Both the position numbers and the translations under genes were made by a program. 31,771 bases of DNA from Christensenella sp. UBA7102. Lineage in GTDB: Bacteria > Bacillota > Clostridia > Christensenellales > UBA1750. A model generated the notes under the pieces. That model searched no databases. It was given only the letters and a program-made list of their open reading frames with translations, and was not told the DNA's origin. Where the stretch lies: NCBI GenBank assembly GCA_002492415.1, contig DKYK01000022.1:1-31771 (forward strand), given 5' to 3'. Below, piece after piece: positions 7,483 to 14,358 of the stretch (position 1 is the stretch's first letter; every line of letters begins with the position of its first letter).

Positions 7483-7530
7483 ACGCGCGGGAAAAGAAAA
7501 CGCTCTTTTCCCGCGCGTTGCTTTACTTTT
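7483..7530 (+). terminator. Terminator between convergent transporter and MerR-type genes
   Basis: A perfect 14-bp stem (arms 7483-7496 and 7505-7518, ACGCGCGGGAAAAG and its complement) is followed by a moderately T-rich tail on the plus strand. It sits directly beyond the minus-strand stop at 7523, so it may serve both convergent genes. Confidence 0.8.
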
Positions 7531-8248
7531 CTGCCCCCTGGTAGATCTCCACGCAGTAGCCGTGATGCCCACAGGCTGTGCAGATCAGCTTGCGCGTCCG
7601 CGGCGTGTGCGGGGCGAACAGATTCTCCTTGCGCGTGGGCCGAAATACCGCATGACAGTGCGGGCAGATGAACGCCGTGCGGTCCATGTAGTAGCGCACG
7701 ATGAAGATCCCCAGTGCGATGACCAACGGCATGCCCAGCGCGAAGGGTAGCCAGATGCCTTTGACGATCCAGAGCAGGATTGCCGCAATTTCAACGGCAT
7801 CCATCACCAGCCCCACGGCAATCATCAGGCCGCGGATGCGCCACAGATTTTTTCGGTCTTTCATGATGCGGGCTATGTCCTGAATGGATTCAACCGAGAA
7901 ACTGTCCATGGCGCGAATCTCGCGCTCCATGCCTTCGAGGACGGCCAGCTGTGCAGTGCGCATCCGAATTTCGCTCTCCAGCTGCACCCGCTGCTGCTGC
8001 AGCAGCAGAGCGATGACGCGGTCCGGATGCTCCTCTTGCAGCAGCTCCGCAATGCTGTCGATGGATAAGCCGATGTCGCGCAGAAAACAGATGATGCGCA
8101 GTTTGCGCACGTCGTCTTCTCCGTACAGCCTACGCCCGCCGTCGCTCAGCGCCTCGGGCATCAGGATGCCCCGCTTGTCGTAGTATTGCACCGTGCGCAC
8201 TGTTACGCCGCACAGTCGGGCGATCTCCCCGGTCGTGTAGTGTGGCAT
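7523..8248 (-). CDS. MerR-family regulator with membrane anchor and C-terminal zinc ribbon
   Basis: The 241-residue protein starts with a MerR winged helix (residues 3-70: YTTGEIARLCGVTVRTVQYYDKRG, then GGRRLYGEDDVRKLRIICFLRDIGLS). A long coiled coil (about 76-115) follows. Instead of a small effector domain it has two hydrophobic helices (about 139-162 and 166-186), then C195-PH-C198 and C223-TA-C226, a four-cysteine zinc ribbon. It is therefore probably a membrane-tethered regulator. It is divergent from an ABC-2 exporter pair, and both promoters carry the same MerR-type layout, so it likely controls itself and the exporter. AAAGGAGGTG precedes the ATG. The signal it senses is unknown. Confidence 0.85.
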   Translation of the reverse strand: MPHYTTGEIARLCGVTVRTVQYYDKRGILMPEALSDGGRRLYGEDDVRKLRIICFLRDIGLSIDSIAELLQEEHPDRVIALLLQQQRVQLESEIRMRTAQLAVLEGMEREIRAMDSFSVESIQDIARIMKDRKNLWRIRGLMIAVGLVMDAVEIAAILLWIVKGIWLPFALGMPLVIALGIFIVRYYMDRTAFICPHCHAVFRPTRKENLFAPHTPRTRKLICTACGHHGYCVEIYQGAEK

Positions 8249-8273
8249 AGCCCTTGCACCTCCTTTGTGTATG

Positions 8274-8304
8274 ATCCTATCATACGACGCAGCGTCACAT
8301 GCAA
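8274..8304 (-). promoter_or_regulatory. MerR-type promoter of the regulator gene (19-bp spacer)
   Basis: On the minus strand TTGCAT (8299-8304) and TAGGAT (8274-8279) are 19 bases apart, the over-long spacing typical of MerR-controlled promoters. The spacer holds the palindrome GACGCTGCGTC (8286-8296). The layout matches the promoter at 8505-8535 base for base in the -35 box and in spacer positions 5-13. Confidence 0.7.
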
Positions 8305-8320
8305 TCCCCGACGCAGCGTC
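8286..8320. repeat. Two direct copies of the palindrome GACGCAGCGTC
   Basis: Identical 11-base copies lie at 8286-8296 and 8310-8320, 24 bases centre to centre. The first is inside the MerR-type promoter spacer; the second is just upstream of its -35 box. A related core (CGCTGCGTC) recurs in the ABC promoter at 8515-8523. They are probable operators of the MerR-type protein. Confidence 0.75.
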
Positions 8321-8381
8321 GCATTTGAAACAAAAATCCGTATAATACGATGCGGTTTTGTCGGGTTACAGACAAGAGCGA

Positions 8382-8411
8382 TTGACAGCGCCCGAAAAAA
8401 CACAGTATACT
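8382..8411 (+). promoter_or_regulatory. Near-consensus promoter reading toward the ABC exporter
   Basis: TTGACA (8382-8387), an 18-base spacer and TATACT (8406-8411) form a strong housekeeping promoter. It would give the exporter a constitutive transcript with a leader of about 170 bases, in addition to the MerR-type promoter closer to the gene. I see no convincing small gene in the leader. Confidence 0.65.
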
Positions 8412-8504
8412 TCAACGCGTAAAGCAAAGCGCGCCGTGATGCCGACCCTTGACGCCGTCCGCATTTCTGATGAAAAGCGACGCGGTGAACGTCCCATTCA
8501 GGAC

Positions 8505-8535
8505 TTGCATACATCGCTGCGTCATGCGCTACAAT
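8505..8535 (+). promoter_or_regulatory. MerR-type promoter of the ABC exporter (19-bp spacer)
   Basis: TTGCAT (8505-8510) and TACAAT (8530-8535) are 19 bases apart. Spacer positions 5-13 (8515-8523) read CGCTGCGTC, identical to the same positions in the divergent regulator promoter. This shared geometry supports co-regulation by the MerR-type protein. Confidence 0.7.
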
Positions 8536-8587
8536 GACATTCAAACGACGAGCTGCTTGCGGCTCGGATCGATAAGGAGGAGAGACC

Positions 8588-9298
8588 ATGCTCAGAATCG
8601 AACACCTGACCAAGAGCTTCGGAGAGAAGAAGGCCGTGGACGACTTGTCGCTGCACATCCTGCCGGGCGAGATCTACGGTTTCATCGGCCACAATGGCGC
8701 GGGCAAGACCACCACCATCAAGGCTTGCTGCGGCATCCAGCGGCAGGACAGTGGGGAGATCTACATCGACGGCATCTCCATGCGGGAGGACCCGCTCGCC
8801 TGCAAAGCCAAGCTGGCCTATATCCCGGATAATCCCGATCTGTATGAGTTTATGACGGGCATACAGTACCTGAGCTTTATCGCGGACATATTCGGCGTCA
8901 GTACCGCAGACCGCAAAGCGCGCATTGCCCGCTATGGCGACGCCTTTGAACTGACGGATGATCTGCCGCAGTCCATCGCAGGCTATTCGCACGGCATGAA
9001 GCAGAAATTGGCCATCATTTCCGCGCTGCTGCATGCGCCTAGGCTCATCGTTATGGATGAACCCTTCGTGGGCCTGGATCCCAAGGCGTCCCATCTGCTC
9101 AAGGAAATTATGCGGCAGATCTGCGATGAGGGCGGCGCCATCTTCTTTTCCACACACGTGCTGGAAGTCGCGGAGCGCCTGTGCGACAAGGTCGCCATCA
9201 TCAAGTCCGGCCGCCTGATCCGCTCGGGCAGTATGGAGGAGGTTAAGGGAGACGCCTCGCTGGAGACGGTTTTCCTGGAAATGGAGGCGGAACAATGA
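8588..9298 (+). CDS. ABC-2 type exporter, ATP-binding subunit
   Basis: The 236-residue ATPase has Walker A GHNGAGKTTT (about residues 36-45), the ABC signature region AGYSHGMKQKL, and Walker B LIVMDEPFVGLDP, then the H-loop FFSTHVLEVAE. The modified SHGMKQ signature is common in small ABC-2 exporters. It energises the permease encoded immediately downstream, with a 4-base ATGA overlap. AAGGAGG precedes the ATG. Two promoters lie upstream, one of MerR type. Adjacent MerR control suggests export of a toxic or stress-related compound or peptide; the substrate is not evident. Confidence 0.92.
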   Translation: MLRIEHLTKSFGEKKAVDDLSLHILPGEIYGFIGHNGAGKTTTIKACCGIQRQDSGEIYIDGISMREDPLACKAKLAYIPDNPDLYEFMTGIQYLSFIADIFGVSTADRKARIARYGDAFELTDDLPQSIAGYSHGMKQKLAIISALLHAPRLIVMDEPFVGLDPKASHLLKEIMRQICDEGGAIFFSTHVLEVAERLCDKVAIIKSGRLIRSGSMEEVKGDASLETVFLEMEAEQ

Positions 9299-10890
9299 CT
9301 AGGGCGCTCCTCAAAAAGCAGATGTTGGAGGTGTTCTCCTGGCTTTATCGTGACCGCAAGAGTGGGAAAATCCGCTCCAAGGGCAGCATCGCGTTGTATG
9401 CGCTGCTGTATCTGTTCCTGTTTGGCATGCTGGCCAGCGTGTTTTTTTCCGCCGCAACCATGCTCTGCGAGCCACTCGTGCAGTCGGGTCTAACCTGGCT
9501 CTATTTCGCGCTGATGGGCCTGATTTCCATCGCGCTGGGAGCGTTTGGCAGCGTATTCAACACGTATTCCTCCCTCTACCAGGCCAAGGACAATGACCTG
9601 CTGCTCTCCATGCCCATCCCCACGCGCGCGATTCTGTTGGCGCGGCTGACCGGCGTGTATGCCTTGGGCCTGATGTATGAACTCATCGTGATGCTGCCCA
9701 CGCTGTTGGTCTATTATCTTGCAGGCTCGCCCTCACCGCTGAGCGTGGTGCTGTCGCTGCTGCTGCCCCCGCTGCTCTCCGTGGTGGTGCTCACGCTCTC
9801 CTGCGTGCTGGGCTGGGTAGTCGCGCTCATCAGCAGCCGCCTGCGCCGCAAAAATGCGGCGATCGTGGCGCTGTCGCTGGCATTTCTGGCCGCCTACTTC
9901 TACCTCTACGGCCGCGCCTACGAGATGCTGCAAGGAATATTGGCCGATGCGCAGGCCGTGAGCGAAGGCATCCGTACCGCGCTGTATCCACTCTATTTGA
10001 TGGGCAAGGGCGCGCAGGGCAGCATTCTTGCGATGCTGGGCTTTGCCGCCATCGTGCTCGCGCTGTTCGGCGTGGTCTACCTGTTGCTGTCGCGCAGCTT
10101 CCTGCGCCTGACCTTCTCCAGCAGGACCGCGGCCCGCGTGCGCGCGCGCAAAACCGGCAGCCTCAAGGCGGGCAGTGTGTCCGGCGCGCTGCTGCGCAAG
10201 GAGCTGCGGCGCTTCCTGGGCAGTTCGGTTTACATGCTCAACTGCGGGCTGGGCGTCGTGATGATGCCCGTGGCTGCTGTCGCGCTGCTCCTCAAGGCTG
10301 ATGCCGTGCGGAACATGCTCAGCATCCTTCCCGGGGCGGAAGGGTTCTTGCCGCTGATTGCGGCGGCAGGCGTCTGTGCGCTCATCAGCATGGTGGATCT
10401 GACCGCAGCGTCCGTTTCACTGGAGGGCAAGACGCTGTGGCTCGTCCAGTCGCTTCCCGTCACGGGTTGGCAGGTACTGCGCGCCAAGGTGCAGCTTCAC
10501 CTGCTGCTGACACTGCCCCCTGTGCTGCTGCTCTGCATCTGTACCGCCATTGCGCTGCGGCTGTTGCCGCTGCAGGCCATGCTGTTGTTCTGTATCGCCG
10601 CTGGATTCGCGCTGTTTTCTGCGCTGTTTGGCCTGGCGCTCAATCTCAGGCTGCCCGTCATGCACTGGACGAATGAGACGGTGCCCGTCAAGCAGAGCGC
10701 GAGCGTGCTGCTGTCGCTGTTCGGCGCTTGGGCGGCAGTGGGTGTGCTGTGTATATTGTACGCCACGCTGCAGAATTTCGTCAATCCTGAGATCTTCCTG
10801 CTGCTCGCCGCATCCCTGCTGGGCCTCAGCGCACTGGCGCTGTATGGTTGGATCAAAAAATACGGCGCTCGCCGATTTGCCGATCTGTAG
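9295..10890 (+). CDS. ABC-2 type exporter, large permease subunit
   Basis: The 531-residue integral membrane protein has about 12 hydrophobic segments in two halves separated by a basic stretch near residues 275-305. The conserved QAKDNDLLLSMPIPTRAILLAR segment (about residues 97-118) is the coupling region seen in this large ABC-2 exporter permease group. A second similar element (LWLVQSLPVTGWQVLRAK, about 381-398) occurs in the C-terminal half. It overlaps the ATPase gene by four bases, so the two are translated together. A strong terminator follows. Substrate unknown. Family assignment rests on these motifs and on its neighbour. Confidence 0.87.
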   Translation: MTRALLKKQMLEVFSWLYRDRKSGKIRSKGSIALYALLYLFLFGMLASVFFSAATMLCEPLVQSGLTWLYFALMGLISIALGAFGSVFNTYSSLYQAKDNDLLLSMPIPTRAILLARLTGVYALGLMYELIVMLPTLLVYYLAGSPSPLSVVLSLLLPPLLSVVVLTLSCVLGWVVALISSRLRRKNAAIVALSLAFLAAYFYLYGRAYEMLQGILADAQAVSEGIRTALYPLYLMGKGAQGSILAMLGFAAIVLALFGVVYLLLSRSFLRLTFSSRTAARVRARKTGSLKAGSVSGALLRKELRRFLGSSVYMLNCGLGVVMMPVAAVALLLKADAVRNMLSILPGAEGFLPLIAAAGVCALISMVDLTAASVSLEGKTLWLVQSLPVTGWQVLRAKVQLHLLLTLPPVLLLCICTAIALRLLPLQAMLLFCIAAGFALFSALFGLALNLRLPVMHWTNETVPVKQSASVLLSLFGAWAAVGVLCILYATLQNFVNPEIFLLLAASLLGLSALALYGWIKKYGARRFADL

Positions 10891-10910
10891 ACCATGATGG
10901 CGCATTTTGA

Positions 10911-10948
10911 AAGGCTCTGTGCAGTTTTATCCTGCACAGAGCCTTTTT
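10911..10948 (+). terminator. Terminator of the ABC exporter operon
   Basis: Perfect 14-bp stem (arms 10911-10924 and 10932-10945, AAGGCTCTGTGCAG and its complement), seven-base loop, five-T run. Confidence 0.92.
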
Positions 10949-10981
10949 GTCAAAAGAAAACCCCTGCTTCGAGCGGGGGTT
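10948..10981 (-). terminator. Minus-strand terminator, probably the original one of the SRAP gene
   Basis: A 9-bp stem (arms 10959-10967 and 10973-10981, one G-U) with loop TTCGA has no T-run on the plus strand. On the minus strand it is followed by TTCTTTTGAC. It would end transcripts coming from the SRAP gene at 11228, now separated from it by the 215-bp element. Confidence 0.6.
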
Positions 10982-11004
10982 CCGGAAAGCTTATAGTTAT
11001 GATT

Positions 11005-11219
11005 AGAAACCTCGTTTTCTTTGTAAGTTATGACAAAGAAAGAATCCAGGATGACGTAACAATAGAAAAGTGCTAGAAAACGGAAATATTGGTACATTGT
11101 CACTTTAGTGATACCGGAGAAAGTGGTGCGGAAGGCAGTGTTTCGAGCGCGTGAGCGTTGCCGGTATCGGGGCCTTATAGGCCCGGGGCAAACCACCGGC
11201 TAAGCCGGTGGTTATGATT
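11005..11219 (+). mobile_element. Non-autonomous IS200/IS605-like element (palindrome-ended, 215 bp)
   Basis: The element is delimited on the left by a flanking TTATGATT (10997-11004) and ends on the right with the same TTATGATT (11212-11219), as expected for single-strand transposition with a target-like right cleavage site and no target duplication. A left-end hairpin (TTTCTTTGT / ACAAAGAAA, 11016-11024 and 11033-11041) lies 11 bases in. The right end has a perfect 10-bp hairpin (11191-11200 / 11204-11213, loop TAA). Before it come GGGCC-TTATA-GGCCC (11170-11184) and a long-range 8-bp pairing (11110-11117 with 11161-11168). This right-end fold resembles the guide-RNA (omega RNA) scaffold of TnpB elements. 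No tnpA or tnpB is present. Boundaries are inferred. Confidence 0.6.
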
Positions 11220-11227
11220 CGACGGGA

Positions 11228-11815
11228 CTATGCCGCCGGACGGAAAGTCACCTCCGAGACGGCGAAGTTGAGCACGACCTGCGCATCGCGGCGCGGATCC
11301 AGCCAATCTGCCAGCGCCGCTGCGGGAAGCATCACGGGCATGCGGCCGTGGATGAAGGAGATGCTTTGCGTGGGTTCGCGCGTCAGAATGAGAAATTCAG
11401 GCCGACCTGCCCGGATGCGATAGATGCCCGCCATGTACATCGCTTCCCGCGCAGTCGGGCGAATGGCGTACTTAACGCGTTCTTTCCCGCGCCGTTCCCA
11501 TTCAAAGTAATTGCTCGCCGGAATGAGGCATCGGCGCTGCGCCATGCCGTCACAAAACAGGGGACGGGAAGCCGCCGTCTCGCTCCGTGCGTTGATGATG
11601 GTTTTGCCGTCCAGCGCGTAACCCCATTGCATCGCAAAGACAGCAGGACGCAAGCTGCGGCTATTGGCGATCACAGGCACGACGTCGGTGGGGAAGACCT
11701 CCCCGGCGCATTTGAGGCCAACCCTCTGATCCACATCCCGTCGATTGATCGCCGCGATGACGAGCTGAAGCTCTTCGTCCGCATCGCTTTCCTCTATAAA
11801 GTAGCGCCCGCACAT
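11228..11815 (-). CDS. SRAP-family protein (YedK/HMCES-like abasic-site DNA-protein crosslinker)
   Basis: The 195-residue protein begins MCGRYF. SRAP enzymes use Cys2, exposed after Met removal, to form a thiazolidine crosslink with abasic sites in single-stranded DNA. For this reason the start is placed at 11815, not at an upstream in-frame ATG at 11851 that would bury the cysteine; GAGAGGTG lies upstream of it. Other conserved residues are N75 (IINARSET), E105 (NYFEWER) and H156 (SFIHGRMPVML). It protects replication forks at abasic sites. The stop is only eight bases from the IS605-like element, which appears inserted in the 3' untranslated region. Confidence 0.92.
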   Translation of the reverse strand: MCGRYFIEESDADEELQLVIAAINRRDVDQRVGLKCAGEVFPTDVVPVIANSRSLRPAVFAMQWGYALDGKTIINARSETAASRPLFCDGMAQRRCLIPASNYFEWERRGKERVKYAIRPTAREAMYMAGIYRIRAGRPEFLILTREPTQSISFIHGRMPVMLPAAALADWLDPRRDAQVVLNFAVSEVTFRPAA

Positions 11816-11897
11816 GGCCGCCGCACCTCTCTCACGTTTTGATGTTTCCATCTGATCGTTTCAACTGTGGATAAAAGTCTCCGACAGCTCGAAAGCC

Positions 11898-12326
11898 TTA
11901 ATCCTCTCTATTAGTGCTAAAACAGTCGGCATACTGGCTAAAAAGTTTTGAAACAAAGCAAAGTTCATCATCACTACGCACATCCATATACACTTCTGTG
12001 CCATAATGCTCACTGCAAAAATCGCATAGCTCATTTTTTACATGGATTGTGAAATACTTTGTCATCTTGTTGTATACGCTTTTATCTGTTGGTTCTTCCT
12101 CTAATAATTCCGAGAGCAATTTATCTGTAACTTTCCCGCAGATGGAAACTTCAAGCTGGTTCTCCATGGGTTTTCCATATAAGGAAGCTTGTTGTATTTC
12201 CGCAGCTTCTTCTTTCCAGCAACGTATTTCCAATTCATCGCCTATTCTGAAAAAGTGCTGAACGAGCTTTCGCCACCAGTCTGACGAAACGGAATCATCC
12301 AGCATCTGCACCTGAATGCGGCTCAT
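11898..12326 (-). CDS. Uncharacterised acidic protein, AT-rich gene
   Basis: I do not recognise this 142-residue protein. The start at 12326 (MSRIQVQMLDD) is chosen over an in-frame ATG seven codons upstream because GGAGG lies seven bases before it. The product is acidic (ELLEEEPTDKS, RSDDELC), has five cysteines, two of them paired as C-DF-C, and has no membrane segment or signal peptide. Base and codon use is clearly more AT-rich than in neighbouring genes, suggesting recent acquisition. Such small acidic orphan proteins are sometimes immunity proteins, but no toxin gene is adjacent, so that is only speculation. Confidence 0.7.
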   Translation of the reverse strand: MSRIQVQMLDDSVSSDWWRKLVQHFFRIGDELEIRCWKEEAAEIQQASLYGKPMENQLEVSICGKVTDKLLSELLEEEPTDKSVYNKMTKYFTIHVKNELCDFCSEHYGTEVYMDVRSDDELCFVSKLFSQYADCFSTNRED

Positions 12327-12362
12327 TTTAATTCCTCCCGGTCTCAAATCTTCTATTTATAT

Positions 12363-12368
12363 ATTATA
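12363..12368 (-). promoter_or_regulatory. -10 box of the AT-rich orphan gene
   Basis: A perfect TATAAT on the minus strand lies about 37 bases before the start at 12326, inside an AT-rich tract. The best -35 candidate is a weak TTCCCT 18 bases upstream. Confidence 0.5.
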
Positions 12369-12454
12369 TCAGATTTTGCTCCAAATAGGGAACTAAAAGT
12401 AGTTTTGAATCGCATTGGCAAAGCGAACCCCTTGGACCATTTGGCCGAATTAAA

Positions 12455-12505
12455 GCAGATAAAACAGAGAACCCGCAGGATCCTGTTGAAAAGGAGCCTG
12501 CGGGT
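12455..12505 (-). terminator. Terminator of guaA
   Basis: A 9-bp stem (arms 12471-12479 and 12497-12505, ACCCGCAGG / CCTGCGGGT) with a 17-base loop lies just beyond the guaA stop. On the minus strand it is followed by a T-rich TTCTCTGTTTTA tail. Confidence 0.75.
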
Positions 12506-12513
12506 GAAACTGT

Positions 12514-14055
12514 TTATTCCCATTCAATGGTTGCCGGCGGCTTGGTCGTGATGTCGTAGACCACGCGGTTGACCGAGGGAACTTCGTTGACGATGCGGGC
12601 GGAGGCGCGCGCCAGCAGCTCATAGGGCAGGCGCGCCCAGTCTACGGTCATGAAGTCCACCGTATTGACGGCGCGCAGCGCAACGGTGTAGTCATAGGTG
12701 CGCTCGTCGCCCATCACGCCCACCGAGCGCATGTCGGTCAGCACGGCGAAGTACTGGTTGACATCGCGAGCCAGGCCTGCCGTAGCGACTTCCTCGCGGA
12801 AAATGGCGTCTGCCTGCTTCAGAATCGCCAACTTTTCTTTGGTGATCTCGCCGATGATGCGCACCGCAAGACCGGGGCCGGGGAAGGGCTGACGCCACAC
12901 CATCTCCTCAGGCAGGCCAAGCTCCATGCCCAGACGCCGCACTTCGTCCTTGAAGAGGTTACGCAGCGGCTCGATGATCTCCTTGAACTCGATTACATCC
13001 GGCAGTCCGCCCACGTTGTGGTGCGATTTGATGGTCGCTGCAGAGCCCGAGCCCGATTCAATTACATCCGGATAGATGGTGCCCTGCGCGAGGTAATCCA
13101 CTGCGCCGATCTTCTTCGCTTCGCGTTCAAACGCGCGAATGAACTGCTTACCAATGATTTTGCGCTTGCGTTCAGGCTCGCTCACGCCCTGGAGCGCGGC
13201 GAGAAATTGCTCACTCGCGTCGATGCATAGCAAGTTCATATCGAACTTTTCCCGGAACAATCGCTCTACCTGCTCCGGTTCATCCTTGCGCAGCAGGCCA
13301 ATGTCCAGAAATACGCACGTCAGCTGCTTTCCTACCGCGCGGTGCAGCAGGGCCGCACAGACGGAACTGTCCACGCCGCCGGATAGTGCGCACAGCACGC
13401 GTCCGCTGCCGATCTTGCTGCGCAGCGCCGCCACGGTTTCGTCCACATACTGCGGCATTGACCAGTCGCCGCTCAGCCCGCAGATTTTATAGAGAAAATT
13501 GTGCAGCATCTCGATGCCGTACAGCGTGTGCTGCACCTCGGGGTGAAATTGCACGCCGTAGAACTTCTTTTCCTCGTCTGCGATGGCGGCGATGGGACAG
13601 GTTGCGGTGGAGGCGATGGCGCGGAAACCGTCGGGAAGCTTTGCCGCCTGATCCGTATGGCTCATCCAGCACCGCGTCTGTGTTTCGATGCCGTCAAATA
13701 ACGCGCAGGGGGAGAGTGTGATGTCGGTCTGCCCGTATTCCTTCAGCTGTGCGGACCGGACCTCGCCGCCCAACATCACGGTCATCAGCTGCATGCCGTA
13801 GCAGATGCCCAGCACAGGCACCCCCAACTCGAATATCTCCTGCGCACAGCGCAGCGCGCCAGGAGCATAGGCGCTGTTGGGGCCGCCGGTCAGGATGATG
13901 CCCAGCGGATGTATGCTGCGGATGCGCTCAATAGAGGAGGAGCCTGGAATCATCTCGCAGTAGACACCTTCATCGCGGACGCGTCGCGCGATCAGCTGAT
14001 TGTATTGGCCGCCAAAGTCCAGTACCAGTACGGTCTGATGCTTTTCCTGTGGCAT
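12514..14055 (-). CDS. guaA: GMP synthase (glutamine-hydrolysing)
   Basis: GuaA converts XMP to GMP with ATP and glutamine. The 513-residue protein is full length. The class I glutamine amidotransferase domain (about 8-195) has the C85-H171-E173 triad in GICYGMQ and VQFHPEVQHT. The ATP pyrophosphatase domain follows, with the PP-loop ALSGGVDSSV (223-232), and the C-terminal dimerisation domain ends in TTKPPATIEWE. AGGAGGG precedes the ATG. The gene is monocistronic, with its promoter about 200 bases upstream and a leader that contains a terminator hairpin, implying transcription attenuation. Confidence 0.97.
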   Translation of the reverse strand: MPQEKHQTVLVLDFGGQYNQLIARRVRDEGVYCEMIPGSSSIERIRSIHPLGIILTGGPNSAYAPGALRCAQEIFELGVPVLGICYGMQLMTVMLGGEVRSAQLKEYGQTDITLSPCALFDGIETQTRCWMSHTDQAAKLPDGFRAIASTATCPIAAIADEEKKFYGVQFHPEVQHTLYGIEMLHNFLYKICGLSGDWSMPQYVDETVAALRSKIGSGRVLCALSGGVDSSVCAALLHRAVGKQLTCVFLDIGLLRKDEPEQVERLFREKFDMNLLCIDASEQFLAALQGVSEPERKRKIIGKQFIRAFEREAKKIGAVDYLAQGTIYPDVIESGSGSAATIKSHHNVGGLPDVIEFKEIIEPLRNLFKDEVRRLGMELGLPEEMVWRQPFPGPGLAVRIIGEITKEKLAILKQADAIFREEVATAGLARDVNQYFAVLTDMRSVGVMGDERTYDYTVALRAVNTVDFMTVDWARLPYELLARASARIVNEVPSVNRVVYDITTKPPATIEWE

Positions 14056-14252
14056 GGTGGAATCCCTCCTAATGATGAATAATTATACAAAATGAGAATA
14101 GAAACTACGACCCGCAAATAATAGGGAATGCAAACGGGCCTTGTGGTTTCTGGCACTAAAAAAGGCGCAGACAACCTCTGCGCCACGCCTTTGTGGTTTC
14201 AAATCAGCTAAGAAACACAATGTCTTTCGAGAAAAACCACGTTTCTCAACTT
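14056..14252 (-). promoter_or_regulatory. guaA leader RNA with internal terminator (putative attenuator or riboswitch)
   Basis: Reading 5' to 3' on the minus strand the leader holds four elements. The first is a short hairpin at 14247-14229 (GAGAAA / TTTCTC). The second is a bulged hairpin at 14220-14191 (TTGTGTTTC with GAAACCACAA). The third is an 8-bp terminator (GGCGCAGA / TCTGCGCC, arms 14184-14177 and 14171-14164) followed by six T. The fourth is a second copy of GAAACCACAA (14150-14141) and another hairpin (14140-14109). A terminator placed between promoter and gene implies regulated read-through. It does not show the conserved core of the guanine riboswitch, and the ligand or trigger is unknown. 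Confidence 0.6.
14164..14184 (-). terminator. Terminator hairpin inside the guaA leader
   Basis: Perfect 8-bp GC-rich stem with five-base loop, followed on the minus strand by six T (complement of 14158-14163). It lies about 110 bases upstream of the guaA ATG and 70-90 bases downstream of the predicted start of transcription. Confidence 0.8.
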
Positions 14253-14259
14253 CTTATTT

Positions 14260-14288
14260 AGTATAAATCATTTCGTGCGCATTTGCAA
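14260..14288 (-). promoter_or_regulatory. Promoter of guaA
   Basis: On the minus strand TTGCAA (14283-14288) and TATACT (14260-14265) are exactly 17 bases apart. Transcription would start near 14253, giving a leader of about 200 bases. Confidence 0.75.
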
Positions 14289-14329
14289 TGGGAAGCTTCG
14301 TTAAAGTTGCGTTGCGATGAAAAAAGTAC

Positions 14330-14358
14330 TTGCTATTTATAAATGAATGCAGTATATT
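14330..14358 (+). promoter_or_regulatory. Promoter of carAB
   Basis: TTGCTA (14330-14335), a 17-base spacer and TATATT (14353-14358). The -10 box is inside the palindrome GTATATTTATAC (14352-14363). The resulting leader is only about 30 bases long, leaving no room for attenuation. Confidence 0.7.

Noticed and set aside
11816..11851. Longer SRAP start at an upstream ATG
   Set aside because: It would place 12 residues before the catalytic Cys2, which must become the N-terminus. A ribosome site fits the ATG at 11815.
14056..14288. Guanine riboswitch or T-box upstream of guaA
   Set aside because: The conserved purine-aptamer loop sequences and the T-box AGGGTGGNACCGCG motif are not present, so only a generic attenuator is called.
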